Both the position numbers and the translations under genes were made by a program. The notes beneath the pieces were generated by a model that saw only the letters and a program-made list of their open reading frames with translations, was not told the origin of the DNA and searched no databases. Shown piece after piece: positions 16,808 through 25,904 of a stretch of DNA of 64,000 bases (position 1 is its first letter; every line of letters starts with the position of its first letter). The DNA comes from Colwellia sp. (GTDB lineage: Bacteria > Pseudomonadota > Gammaproteobacteria > Enterobacterales > Alteromonadaceae), in the NCBI GenBank assembly GCA_013215385.1, contig JABSOY010000012.1:1-64000 (forward strand), in the 5' to 3' direction.

Positions 16808-18532
16808 ATGACAACGCAACAATTCACTGGCGCAGAAATGGTGGTAAAAGCACTAGCGGCATTAAAAGTGAAACAGATATTTGGCTACCCCGGCGGCACC
16901 GTTTTAGATATATACGATGCCCTATTTCAACAAAGTGATGTTGAGCATATTTTAGTCCGTCATGAGCAGGCGGCTACACATATGGCCGACGGTTTTGCCC
17001 GTGCTACTGGCGAGGTCGGCGTGGTTTTAGCCACCTCAGGCCCAGGAGCAACTAACTGTATTACGGGTATTGCCACCGCCTATATGGATTCAATTCCTAT
17101 GGTGGTACTTTCAGGCCAAGTACCTACTACCCTAATTGGCGATGATGCTTTCCAAGAAACCGATATTATCGGCTGCTCACGTCCTATCGTTAAACACAGC
17201 TTTAATTGCAGAAATGTTGAAGAAATCCCTAATATTATTGCCAAGGCATTTTATATTGCTCGTACTGGTCGCCCTGGACCTGTGGTAATCGAGTTACCCA
17301 AAGATTTATTAATGCCAATGAGCAAAGGCGAATTTCATATAGAAATCGATGTAAAAATGCGCTCATACAACCCAAGTATCAAAGGTCATCATAAGCAAAT
17401 TAAAAAAGCGGTAAAAGCTTTATTTGAAGCTAAAAGATTAGTTGTTTATTCTGGAGGCGGAATCATTATTGCTAATGCCTCTGAGTTATTAACCGAGTTG
17501 GTTGAAAAACTTGATGCGCCAATCACTAATACGCTTATGGGCTTAGGCGGAATATCAGGAACACATAAAAACTTTATCGGCATGCTAGGTATGCACGGTT
17601 CCCTAGAAGCTAACAAATCAATGGCTAATGCAGATGTTATTCTTGCCCTTGGTGCAAGATTTGATGATCGTGTTACCAATAATGTGAAAAAATTCTGCCC
17701 TGACGCCAAAATCATTCATGTTGATATTGACCCAACCTCTATCTCAAAAACCATTAATGCTAATATTCCTATTGTTGGTTTACTTGAGGAGGTTTTACAG
17801 CAATTACTTGATGAATTAGACGCTACTAACTTTACGCCTAACAAAGAAGAAAGAACAAGCTGGTGGCAACAAATTCAGCAATGGCGTGATGTAAACAGCA
17901 TAAGTTATGTGCAAGAAGGCGAACAAATTAAACCTCAACGGGTAATTGAAGCCATGTATAAAATCACTAAAGGTGAAGCTTATGTATGCTCTGATGTGGG
18001 TCAACATCAAATGTTTGCTGCACAATATTATCCCTTTGCTAAACCTCGTCAGTGGATCAACTCAGGCGGTTTAGGCACCATGGGCTTTGGTTTACCGGCA
18101 GCCATGGGCGTTAAGCTTGCTTTCCCTGATAGTCATGTTATTTGTGTCACGGGGGACGGCTCTATTCAAATGAACATTCAAGAGCTTTCAACGTGCTTGC
18201 AATATAATTTATCTGTGGTGATTGTTTCATTAAATAACCGCTCCTTGGGCATGGTACGTCAATGGCAAGATATGGTCTACGGCGGTCGACATTCCTCCTC
18301 TTATATGGAGTCATTGCCCGACTTTGTCAAACTTGCAGAAGCCTACGGCCATGTTGGTATACAAATAAACCATTTAGACGAATTAGATGAAAAACTAACG
18401 CAAGCCTTTAATATTAAAAACCGCTTAGTATTTGTTGATGTATTAGTTGATGAAAAAGAGCATGTATACCCAATGCAAATACGATTAGGTGCGATAGATG
18501 AAATGTGGATCAAAAAAGGAGTTAAAGCATAA
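16808..18532 (+). CDS. ilvI: Acetolactate synthase large subunit
   Basis: Catalytic subunit (574 residues) of the thiamine-diphosphate enzyme that makes acetolactate or acetohydroxybutyrate, first common step of Val, Leu and Ile synthesis. Marks: the catalytic Glu in [18 protein letters not shown], the FAD-domain [11 protein letters not shown], and the ThDP/Mg motif [12 protein letters not shown] followed by [15 protein letters not shown] precedes ATG. The stop overlaps the ilvH start by one base (TAATG), indicating translational coupling. Expression is expected to follow the upstream attenuator. Confidence 0.96.
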   Translation: MTTQQFTGAEMVVKALAALKVKQIFGYPGGTVLDIYDALFQQSDVEHILVRHEQAATHMADGFARATGEVGVVLATSGPGATNCITGIATAYMDSIPMVVLSGQVPTTLIGDDAFQETDIIGCSRPIVKHSFNCRNVEEIPNIIAKAFYIARTGRPGPVVIELPKDLLMPMSKGEFHIEIDVKMRSYNPSIKGHHKQIKKAVKALFEAKRLVVYSGGGIIIANASELLTELVEKLDAPITNTLMGLGGISGTHKNFIGMLGMHGSLEANKSMANADVILALGARFDDRVTNNVKKFCPDAKIIHVDIDPTSISKTINANIPIVGLLEEVLQQLLDELDATNFTPNKEERTSWWQQIQQWRDVNSISYVQEGEQIKPQRVIEAMYKITKGEAYVCSDVGQHQMFAAQYYPFAKPRQWINSGGLGTMGFGLPAAMGVKLAFPDSHVICVTGDGSIQMNIQELSTCLQYNLSVVIVSLNNRSLGMVRQWQDMVYGGRHSSSYMESLPDFVKLAEAYGHVGIQINHLDELDEKLTQAFNIKNRLVFVDVLVDEKEHVYPMQIRLGAIDEMWIKKGVKA

Positions 18533-19029
18533 TGCGTAGAATCTTAGCTATTTTATTAGAAAACGAACCGGGATCGTTATCACGTATTGTTGGTTTATTC
18601 TCACAACGTGCTTTTAATATTCAAAGTTTAACGGTAGCACCCACTGAAGATCCCAGTTTATCGCGAATTACCATTGCAACAAGTGGCGATGACAAGGTGC
18701 TTGAGCAAATAGTTAAGCAAGTAAACAAACTTATTGATGTGATTAAAATTACCGATTTAACTGAACGTAGCCATGTTGAACGTGAGCTTATTTTGATCAA
18801 AGTTTTGGCGATGAATGATAAGTCTCGTACTGAAGTTAAACGTATTACCGACATTTTCAGAGGGTCTATTATTGATATCGGTAAACAGGTTTACACCATT
18901 CAGTTAACCGGTGATGCTGAAAAACTCAATGCTTTTGTTGAAACATTATCAAATGAAACTGAGATCATTGAAGCGGTACGCTCTGGTTGTGTCGGTATAG
19001 CACGTGGCGAGAAAGCTTTACGCGTATAA
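18532..19029 (+). CDS. ilvH: Acetolactate synthase small subunit
   Basis: Regulatory subunit, 165 residues, with an N-terminal ACT domain (ILAILLENEPGSLSRIVGLF, FNIQSLTVAPTED) that binds valine for feedback inhibition, and the C-terminal ALS_ss_C domain. Length is normal for IlvH. It is coupled to ilvI by a one-base overlap and is followed by an intrinsic terminator. Confidence 0.96.
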   Translation: MRRILAILLENEPGSLSRIVGLFSQRAFNIQSLTVAPTEDPSLSRITIATSGDDKVLEQIVKQVNKLIDVIKITDLTERSHVERELILIKVLAMNDKSRTEVKRITDIFRGSIIDIGKQVYTIQLTGDAEKLNAFVETLSNETEIIEAVRSGCVGIARGEKALRV

Positions 19030-19047
19030 AGCGCTTTTCAAGTATTT

Positions 19048-19075
19048 AAAAACCAGGCGACATGCTTGGTTTTTT
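19048..19075 (+). terminator. Terminator of ilvIH
   Basis: AAAACCAGGC pairs with GCTTGGTTTT (one G-U) around GACAT, followed by Ts, about 20 bases after the ilvH stop. Confidence 0.85.
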
Positions 19076-19118
19076 CACTTTATAATGGCAAGTAATAACA
19101 ACGACCTAAACAAGTTTG

Positions 19119-19550
19119 ATGAAAATATCTATCACCACGGCGATAAAATCTGATAAAAAGTCGCTAATGCGCTTTTATAAACAACAGCATTATAGTGCCG
19201 GTTTATTAGGGTTTGATAACATTTATATTATTAAACATGAAGACGTTATTATTGCCGCCGTTATTCTTTCAGCGCTTGAAAAAGACAATCCGCAATTGTT
19301 TTTACATGGTTTAGTTGTCGATAACAAATTTCACCATCAAGGTTTAGCGAGTGAGCTGCTGCAATATGCGCAGGGCATCCATTCATCACAGTCTATTGTT
19401 TGCTTCGCCAATAATGATTTATGCGAACTTTACCAGAAAAATGGTTTCGAGCTTAGCAACGAAAAAAGATTGCTTACCCCTTTATTGCTAAGGTATTTAC
19501 AATATAAAAAAACCAATAACAAGTTATTGGTTTTTCATTCAAATATTTAG
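19119..19550 (+). CDS. GNAT-family N-acetyltransferase
   Basis: A 143-residue acetyl-CoA-dependent acetyltransferase fold. The acetyl-CoA-binding loop is seen as HGLVVDNKFHHQGLASELL (Q/R-x-x-G-x-A type), with the final ELYQKNGFEL strand-helix usual in the family. The ATG at 19119 follows a TTG; no strong Shine-Dalgarno. The substrate is unknown. Its last codons encode a strong terminator hairpin. Confidence 0.8.
   Translation: MKISITTAIKSDKKSLMRFYKQQHYSAGLLGFDNIYIIKHEDVIIAAVILSALEKDNPQLFLHGLVVDNKFHHQGLASELLQYAQGIHSSQSIVCFANNDLCELYQKNGFELSNEKRLLTPLLLRYLQYKKTNNKLLVFHSNI
19508..19535. terminator. Bidirectional terminator inside the 3' end of the GNAT gene
   Basis: AAAAACCAATAAC at 19508-19520 is perfectly inverted at 19523-19535 around AA, with A and T runs on either side. 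It can terminate both the GNAT gene and the convergent folD, yet lies within the GNAT coding region (codons for KKTNNKLLVF). Confidence 0.8.
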
Positions 19551-19564
19551 TACGACTGAAACAA

Positions 19565-20425
19565 TTATGCGTTGGCTCTTGCCGCTTCAACCGTATTTTT
19601 TAATAAACAAGCAATGGTCATTGGTCCAACACCACCGGGTACCGGTGTTATCGCACCACAAATATCTTTAACGTTCGCAAAGTCTACATCGCCAACCAAT
19701 TTAGCTTTGCCGCTTTCGTCTTCGATACGGTTAATACCTACATCTATAACCGTAGCGCCAGCTTTAACCCAACTTGCTTGAACAAAGTTAGGACGACCAA
19801 CCGCTGCAATTAAAATATCGGCTTGTTGACAAACTTCTGCTAAATTTTTCGTCCGTGAATGGGCAATAGTAACGGTACAGTTTTCTTGTAAAAGCAACAA
19901 AGCCACTGGTTTTCCAACGATGTTAGAGCGACCAATAACGACCGCATGCTGACCAGATAAATCGTCACCTAAATGCTTTTTCGCTAAAATAATACAACCT
20001 TGTGGGGTACATGGTACTAATGCGCCCTGCTCGCCATTTAACAAACGTCCTGAGTTCATGGCATGAAAGCCATCAACATCTTTATGTGGGGCAATAGCGG
20101 CGATAATTACGCTTTCATCAATATGCTTAGGTAAAGGTAATTGTACTAAAATACCGTGCACCGCATCGTCGTTGTTTAATTGTTGAAGCTGCTCTAATAA
20201 TTGACTTTGAGAGGCGTCTGCTGGCAATTTAATTTCATTTGAAATCATGCCTACTTCACGGGTTTGTTTAACTTTATTTCGAACATAAACCTGGCTAGCT
20301 GGGTCTTCACCTACTAAAACAACGGTTAAACCAGGGGTAATATTTTTGTCTTCTTTGAGCTGCGCTACTTCAATAGCTAATGTTTTTCGTAAATCTGCTG
20401 CGGCCTGTTTACCATCAATAATCAT
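19565..20425 (-). CDS. folD: Methylenetetrahydrofolate dehydrogenase/cyclohydrolase
   Basis: Bifunctional cytoplasmic enzyme of one-carbon metabolism that converts methylene-THF to formyl-THF with NADP. From the ATG at 20425 (MIIDGKQAA) it is 286 residues, the usual FolD length; a longer frame to 20485 is unlikely. Catalytic YVRNK (Y-x-x-x-K), the substrate-binding [11 protein letters not shown], nucleotide-binding [17 protein letters not shown] and closing [11 protein letters not shown] are all present. Confidence 0.95.
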   Translation of the reverse strand: MIIDGKQAAADLRKTLAIEVAQLKEDKNITPGLTVVLVGEDPASQVYVRNKVKQTREVGMISNEIKLPADASQSQLLEQLQQLNNDDAVHGILVQLPLPKHIDESVIIAAIAPHKDVDGFHAMNSGRLLNGEQGALVPCTPQGCIILAKKHLGDDLSGQHAVVIGRSNIVGKPVALLLLQENCTVTIAHSRTKNLAEVCQQADILIAAVGRPNFVQASWVKAGATVIDVGINRIEDESGKAKLVGDVDFANVKDICGAITPVPGGVGPMTIACLLKNTVEAARANA

Positions 20426-20765
20426 GTATATATTCACTTTTGAGAAAGTTAGAAGAGTGTCTTTACTGACGCTAATAGAACGCACGAATTATGGGCGACA
20501 GTTTTATCGGAGTATGCTATTGAATTTTTGAAAAATAAGCAAAAACATTTCAATATTTTTTACGAATAAAACCTGAACGTCTACTCATTTAGCTATTCAA
20601 ATTTACTGATAATGAGTAAATAGGGGTTATAGAACGATAACGAAAAATGAATATTTACAAATCACTTGAAAATTTTCATACTGATGTCGTAAATACAGGA
20701 AGAGTAAAGACTTGCTCCCCCTTCCTGTCTAGAGCTAAGGACAATGAATACCCATTAAATTCACT

Positions 20766-21311
20766 TTAAATAGTTGCCGTAGGGAATGATTCCATCATGC
20801 TAGTTATTGCATTATTAATCGCACTTTGACGCTCTGCTGAATTATCATAGCTTTTTAATGATTTTGTTAATGTACTACGCCAAATGGTTTTTTGAGATTC
20901 ATTATCAATAACATCGATAACAAGTGTTCCTTCAACATAATTTCTAGTATCGATATGCGATACACCACCTAAACCATATCGGCCATATCGACCATAACTG
21001 CCTGAGTAATTTGAACTTACTTTTACTTTGTCTTTAGTGACAATAAAGTAACTAATTAACACATCGGCTGAATTTATACTTGCTTCTGTTTTCCCTTGTT
21101 TTATCAATGAACTTATTAAAGCTGAATCTATACGACTACGATTAATATCGCTGATCATTGGGTTTTTAAGCTTAGCGTCGCCAACAACATTAAATGTTTT
21201 TGCTTTCGAAAAATTATAATCGTTACTTTGGTCCGTTTCCGGTGTATAAGTCGTTGAACAAGCGCCAAGTACTAACATTACCGGTAATATGATTAGTTGT
21301 TTAAATTTCAT
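20766..21311 (-). CDS. DUF4136-family lipoprotein (paralogue)
   Basis: A 181-residue lipoprotein: signal peptide with lipobox VLGAC before STT. The mature DUF4136 domain has FSKAKTFNVVGD near the start, ADVLISYFIVTKDK, a Gly/Tyr/Arg turn (SGSYGRYGRYG) and EGTLVIDVIDNESQKTIWR. It shares pattern and order of motifs with the lipoprotein at 15734-16339, so the two are paralogues. It diverges from the LysR gene across 130 bases, which suggests but does not prove regulation by it. Confidence 0.85.
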   Translation of the reverse strand: MKFKQLIILPVMLVLGACSTTYTPETDQSNDYNFSKAKTFNVVGDAKLKNPMISDINRSRIDSALISSLIKQGKTEASINSADVLISYFIVTKDKVKVSSNYSGSYGRYGRYGLGGVSHIDTRNYVEGTLVIDVIDNESQKTIWRSTLTKSLKSYDNSAERQSAINNAITSMMESFPTATI

Positions 21312-21441
21312 TAGATGCTCTCTTTATTTAGTAGTAAATAGCTGATGGAGTTATCATAACGGCCTTTAGTTATCCCATCCAATGACTTATTATCATAGAT
21401 AATATGCACAGAACACATATCTTTAAGCTGGTAATTAAAAA

Positions 21442-22368
21442 ATGAGTAATATCGAAAATAAACTGTCACGCATTGATCTAAACTTACTGGTATCTTTGAG
21501 TGTTTTATTGCAAGAAAAAAATGTCAGTAAAGCAGCGCAAAGGTTGTATCTATCCCAATCAGCTATGAGTAGAACGTTACAACGCTTACGAGAGGTCTTT
21601 GATGACCCGCTATTTCATCGAAGTGCCAGGGGTATAGTTCCAACCGCTAAAGCAATTGAACTCGGTGATAAACTACCGAACCTACTTGCTCAATTAGATG
21701 ACATTTTAACCCATAGTGCTTTTGACCCGATAAACTGCGATAGTGCTTTTACCATTTCTGTTCCGACATTAATGAGCCACGCGTTAATATTACCCTTTAT
21801 GATGGAACTTAACCTGCAAGCACCTAATATTTGTATTTCAGAGTATTCAGCTAAAATATCACCGGAAAAGTCACTTTTAACCGGTGCCTTAGACTTTGCT
21901 ATTCATATAAATAAACCAAACAGCGATGATTTTAATAGTACGCTTATTGGGAAAATCACTCCGACGATATACGCGCGAAATAATCACCCCGTTACCCGCT
22001 TTCAGAAAGATAAATTAACTAAGTGTCTTAACTATGGTTTTGCTGAGCTTATTTTGGAAGATGAAATTGAAAGTAATGTTGAACATCCTATTAAGGCGCT
22101 TTTTACCAGAAAATCTTTAAAAAGGAAGGTTATTATTAGAAGTAGCCAGTTGAGTATTTTAATTCAGATGTTGTTAACAAAAGACTTGTTACTAACAGCT
22201 ACCTGTTTACTGGGTAAATCAAAAGATATTAATAAAATATTAACACCAGTTTATCAATTTAAAAATGACAGTGTTAACCTCTACCTTATTAGTCATAGAC
22301 GTACTGATAACAGTGCGGCTCATCAATGGATAAAACAATTATTATTAACAAGTTTCAATACCTTATAA
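21442..22368 (+). CDS. LysR-family transcriptional regulator
   Basis: 308 residues. The N-terminal winged helix (LNLLVSLSVLLQEKNVSKAA, LYLSQSAMSRTLQRLREVF, DPLFHRSARGIVPTAKA) is typical of LysR, followed by the periplasmic-binding-like effector domain. The DNA-binding part resembles the NodD/SyrM-like subgroup. It is transcribed away from the DUF4136 lipoprotein gene, its most likely target by position. Effector unknown. Confidence 0.9.
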   Translation: MSNIENKLSRIDLNLLVSLSVLLQEKNVSKAAQRLYLSQSAMSRTLQRLREVFDDPLFHRSARGIVPTAKAIELGDKLPNLLAQLDDILTHSAFDPINCDSAFTISVPTLMSHALILPFMMELNLQAPNICISEYSAKISPEKSLLTGALDFAIHINKPNSDDFNSTLIGKITPTIYARNNHPVTRFQKDKLTKCLNYGFAELILEDEIESNVEHPIKALFTRKSLKRKVIIRSSQLSILIQMLLTKDLLLTATCLLGKSKDINKILTPVYQFKNDSVNLYLISHRRTDNSAAHQWIKQLLLTSFNTL

Positions 22369-22468
22369 TGTTCTTTATCACCTTAAAAATAACAACGGCT
22401 TATAATTAAGGTAATTCCCTCCCTTAAATCGAGTATAACCTTCATGGGTTTTCATCACCCAATTAGCT

Positions 22469-23062
22469 TTACCAATCAATGCCTTGCCTAGCTTTGATAC
22501 CTGCTCTAAAAGCATGTTTAGTATCTTGAATGTCGCTTACTGTGTCAGCCATGGTGATTAATTCATCGATAGCACGCCGGCCAGTAATGACAACAGATTG
22601 CTCTTTTGGACGGTTTGCTAAAGCCGACAATACTTCATCTTTTGGTAAATATTCATAACTGAGCATATAAGTCAGTTCGTCAAGTAACACTAAATGAATA
22701 TCAGGATCAGCTAAAAACTTTTTGGCTTCTTGCCAGACCTTATTGGCGGCAATTTTATCAGCCTCTGGGTTTTGTGTTTCCCAAGTGAAACCTGTACCCA
22801 TGACGGCAAAAGGCACACCATTTTTTTCTAATAAAGCTCGTTCTCCGCTCGCCCATTTCCCTTTAATAAATTGTACTACAGCCGCTTTATAACCGTGACC
22901 AACACAACGCGTAACATTGCCAAAACCTGCAGTAGATTTACCTTTACCGTTACCGGTAATAACTAACATAATGCCTTTTTCAATTTTGGCTTTGGCAACA
23001 CCTTTATCCACTTTAATTTTTTTATTTTTCGCTCTTTTTAAATGTCTTTCTACATCATTCAT
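22469..23062 (-). CDS. cobO: Cob(I)yrinic acid a,c-diamide adenosyltransferase
   Basis: 197 residues, CobO/CobA/BtuR type, which transfers the 5'-deoxyadenosyl group of ATP to reduced corrinoids. The ATP-binding P-loop GNGKGKSTAGFG, the FIKGKWASGE segment, LVLLDELTYML and VVITGRRA are characteristic. It is convergent with the LysR gene and divergent from the riboswitch-controlled TonB receptor, so it opens the corrinoid region. I see no riboswitch in its own leader. Confidence 0.95.
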   Translation of the reverse strand: MNDVERHLKRAKNKKIKVDKGVAKAKIEKGIMLVITGNGKGKSTAGFGNVTRCVGHGYKAAVVQFIKGKWASGERALLEKNGVPFAVMGTGFTWETQNPEADKIAANKVWQEAKKFLADPDIHLVLLDELTYMLSYEYLPKDEVLSALANRPKEQSVVITGRRAIDELITMADTVSDIQDTKHAFRAGIKARQGIDW

Positions 23063-23727
23063 ATAAAAACCTATACCTTTGTTTTATCTCACTATTGCAA
23101 ACGAATAAGCGCCAATAACGAGCGATTTCATTACTGACACTATAAAAAACATTCTGCTTTAGTGTTTATAGTTTTTAAAGCAACGCTAGCTTAATTTACC
23201 GGTATCATACACGTGATTATGACCAAAATAATAGCTTAATTGTTAAAGAGATCACTAAACCAAATTCAAGCCTTAGCGTAAAAAATGCTTTACTACAAAC
23301 AGGTTGACCACAAAATTAAAACTAAAAGATTTCCTTTGCATATTGTAACTAGCGTGTTAATTTAGCGCGCTTAATTGAGGTGCCTTTTTTTTCAATGTAA
23401 ATTGGATAATCGGGAAGTGGGTTAAAATCCTACGCTGCCCCTGCAACGGTAATTGTCATCATAACAAGATATTTGTTATCGGCATAAGCCCGGAGACCGG
23501 CCTGAATTAATTAATACTACTGACAAGCAGGGTGACTTGTCTGCAATATACTCTTCTGAATCGATTCAATTTAGCATTGATCCTTCTATAGAATTTTCTG
23601 CGGTATATATCCCCTCGGCTGAGCTTTGAGCTTAGATAACCTATGAACTAATTAATTTATTAGTCTTGGCTTATTTACTCGTGCTCTCTAGTCATCATTT
23701 ATACATTTATAAAATAGAGGATGTTCT
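23063..23727 (+). other. Leader between cobO and the TonB receptor
   Basis: 665 bases. The right half is the cobalamin riboswitch and its expression platform (listed separately). The first 300 bases hold no frame or structure that I recognise, only presumed promoters for the two divergent genes. Confidence 0.6.
23365..23560 (+). ncRNA. Cobalamin riboswitch
   Basis: The conserved order is complete: GGTGCC at 23379, GGGAAGTGGGTTAAAATCC at 23412-23430, CTGCCCCTGCAACGG at 23435-23449, and the B12 box AGCCCGGAGACCGGCC beginning at 23487. A hairpin GACAAG...CTTGTC follows near 23522-23540 and may belong to the expression platform. With about 170 bases from there to the start codon, either termination or ribosome-site masking is possible. 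It controls the TonB-dependent receptor. Confidence 0.95.
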
Positions 23728-25836
23728 GTGAACAAACAATTAACAATGCGTTATTTATCTGTCTGCATCGGCTTAGGGCTGCTCACTGCACCTAAGCTAT
23801 ATGCACAGCAAACTGAACAAGCAACTGACACAGCAAACAGCAATGAAAAAGTAGCTGAAGTTATTCAAGTACTTGGTCATAAAACTAATTTAGTAGGCGA
23901 AGCTATTTCTGCATCACAAGGCCTGATTGGTCAAGAAGAGATAGAGATTCGGCCATTATTACGAACCGGGGAAATTTTAGAATCAATTCCCGGTATGGTA
24001 GTAACTCAACACAGTGGCACAGGTAAGGCGAATCAATATTTCCTGCGTGGTTTTAATTTAGACCACGGTACAGACTTTGCCACTTTTGTTGATGGCATGC
24101 CGGTTAATATGCGTACCCATGGTCATGGCCAAGGTTATAGTGATTTAAACTTTGTTATTCCTGAGCTCATTGGCAGTATCGAATATAAAAAAGGCCCTTA
24201 TTACGCCGAAGTCGGTGATTTTAGTGGCGCTGGTAGCGCCCAACTGCGTCATAGTAATGTACTTAGCAAAGGCACGACGAGTATCACTTTGGGTGAAGAT
24301 AATTACCAACGTTATTTAATGATGGATAGCATTGTATCTAGCGACAGTAGCTGGACCTATGCGTTGGAATACAACACCTCTGATGGCCCTTGGACAGATA
24401 TTAAAGAAGATTTAGATAAAACCAATGCGGTGATTAAACATCAGCGTGAGTTTAATGATGGTGAATTATCGCTAACATTTATGGCCTATGACAATAGCTG
24501 GAATAGCGCAGATCAAATCCCGCAACGTGCCATTGAAAGTGGTTTAATTGACAAATTCGGCTCGATTGATCCTACCGTCGGCGGTCAATCAAGTCGTTAT
24601 AGTTTAAGTGCTAATTGGATAAACCAAAACTGGCAACTTTCCGCGTATGTTATTGATTATGACCTTAACTTGTGGGGTAATTTCACCTACTTTATGGAAG
24701 ATCCGATCAACGGCGATCAAGTAGAGCAAGTTGACCAAAGAATGATTTATGGCGGCAACGCCAACTACCAGTTTGAAGGTGAGTTCGCCGGAAAAAATAT
24801 GACTAATCGTATGGGGATCGAATTTCGTTATGATGATATTAGCGAAGTGGCCTTATATAAAACCAAGCAAAAACAGCGTTTAGGTGCGATTAGACAAGAC
24901 GATGTTGCCGAGTTAAGTTTTGGTCTTTATTGGGAAAACCAGCTGGATTTAACCGATAACTTACGCAGTACCTTAGGCCTACGTTATGACATTTACGACT
25001 TTGATGTTAACAGCAAAATTGATAGTAATGTCTATGATGTTGATCTTTCGGGTAACAGTGGTAAAACTGATGACAGCTTATTGTCAGCTAAATTTGGCTT
25101 AAGCTATACCATTAATGAACACCTTGAAGTATACAGTTCACTCGGTCAGGGCTTTCATTCTAATGATGCTCGTGGCACCACAGTAAAAATTGATGCCATT
25201 GACGGCAGTGTACTTGAACCCGTTGCGCCATTAGTTGAATCTTTTGGTGGTGAAATTGGTTTGCGTAGCGTGTGGAGTGATAAAGCTAATGTGTCGTTGG
25301 CGTTATGGTTCCTCGACTTAGATAGCGAACTTATTTTTGTTGGTGATGCAGGTAATACTGAGCCAAGCGGAAAAAGTAAACGTAAAGGTTTAGAATTGAC
25401 AACCTATTACTATTTTGATGATATCTGGACGTTAGATGTTGAGTTTGCCTTAGCTGAATCAAAATACAGTGACGAGCCAAAAGACGCCAATGAAATTCCA
25501 GGTGCAATTGATAAAGTATTGCAACTTGGTTTGAGTGCGGATTGGGACAATGGTTTCTTTGGCAGTGTTCGTTTACGTTATTTTGGTGACCGCCCATTAA
25601 ATGAGAGTGGCGAACTAAGATCAGACAGTACCAAAGTCGTTAATATGCGTTTGGGCTATCATATGAAGGATTGGACCTTAAAATTAGACTTACTTAATTT
25701 ATTAGCAAGTGATACCCACGATATTGATTACTACTATGAATCGCAGTTAGCCGGTGAAACACAACCCGTTGAAGACTTTCATTTCCATCCGATTGAATCT
25801 AGAACCTATCGTGCATCGATTAGTTATCATTTCTAA
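23728..25836 (+). CDS. TonB-dependent receptor under cobalamin riboswitch control
   Basis: A 702-residue outer-membrane receptor: signal peptide to about residue 26 (LYAQ), a TonB-box-like EVIQVLGH at about 45, a plug domain to about 165 with the FLRGFNLDHGTDFATFVDG strand, then a beta barrel ending in the terminal Phe of ASISYHF. Start is GTG with GAGGATG just upstream. The riboswitch points to corrinoids or cobalt as ligand. Overall it does not look like a close BtuB homologue; the plug has an unusual His-rich loop, MRTHGHGQGY, that might bind metal. It precedes the convergent cob operon. Confidence 0.88.
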   Translation: MNKQLTMRYLSVCIGLGLLTAPKLYAQQTEQATDTANSNEKVAEVIQVLGHKTNLVGEAISASQGLIGQEEIEIRPLLRTGEILESIPGMVVTQHSGTGKANQYFLRGFNLDHGTDFATFVDGMPVNMRTHGHGQGYSDLNFVIPELIGSIEYKKGPYYAEVGDFSGAGSAQLRHSNVLSKGTTSITLGEDNYQRYLMMDSIVSSDSSWTYALEYNTSDGPWTDIKEDLDKTNAVIKHQREFNDGELSLTFMAYDNSWNSADQIPQRAIESGLIDKFGSIDPTVGGQSSRYSLSANWINQNWQLSAYVIDYDLNLWGNFTYFMEDPINGDQVEQVDQRMIYGGNANYQFEGEFAGKNMTNRMGIEFRYDDISEVALYKTKQKQRLGAIRQDDVAELSFGLYWENQLDLTDNLRSTLGLRYDIYDFDVNSKIDSNVYDVDLSGNSGKTDDSLLSAKFGLSYTINEHLEVYSSLGQGFHSNDARGTTVKIDAIDGSVLEPVAPLVESFGGEIGLRSVWSDKANVSLALWFLDLDSELIFVGDAGNTEPSGKSKRKGLELTTYYYFDDIWTLDVEFALAESKYSDEPKDANEIPGAIDKVLQLGLSADWDNGFFGSVRLRYFGDRPLNESGELRSDSTKVVNMRLGYHMKDWTLKLDLLNLLASDTHDIDYYYESQLAGETQPVEDFHFHPIESRTYRASISYHF

Positions 25837-25870
25837 CAATAACTGATAAAAATCATTCAATAGAAAATAT

Positions 25871-25898
25871 CAAGCAGGGTAAATTGTTGCTCTGCTTG
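25871..25898. terminator. Hairpin between the TonB receptor and cysG-like gene
   Basis: CAAGCAG at 25871-25877 pairs with CTGCTTG at 25892-25898 around a 14-base loop between two convergent genes. There is no strong U-tract, so it is a moderate candidate. Confidence 0.4.
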
Positions 25899-25904
25899 CT
25901 ATCT

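Noticed and set aside
17446-17715. 89-codon minus-strand frame
   Set aside because: Antisense to ilvI in a conserved region.
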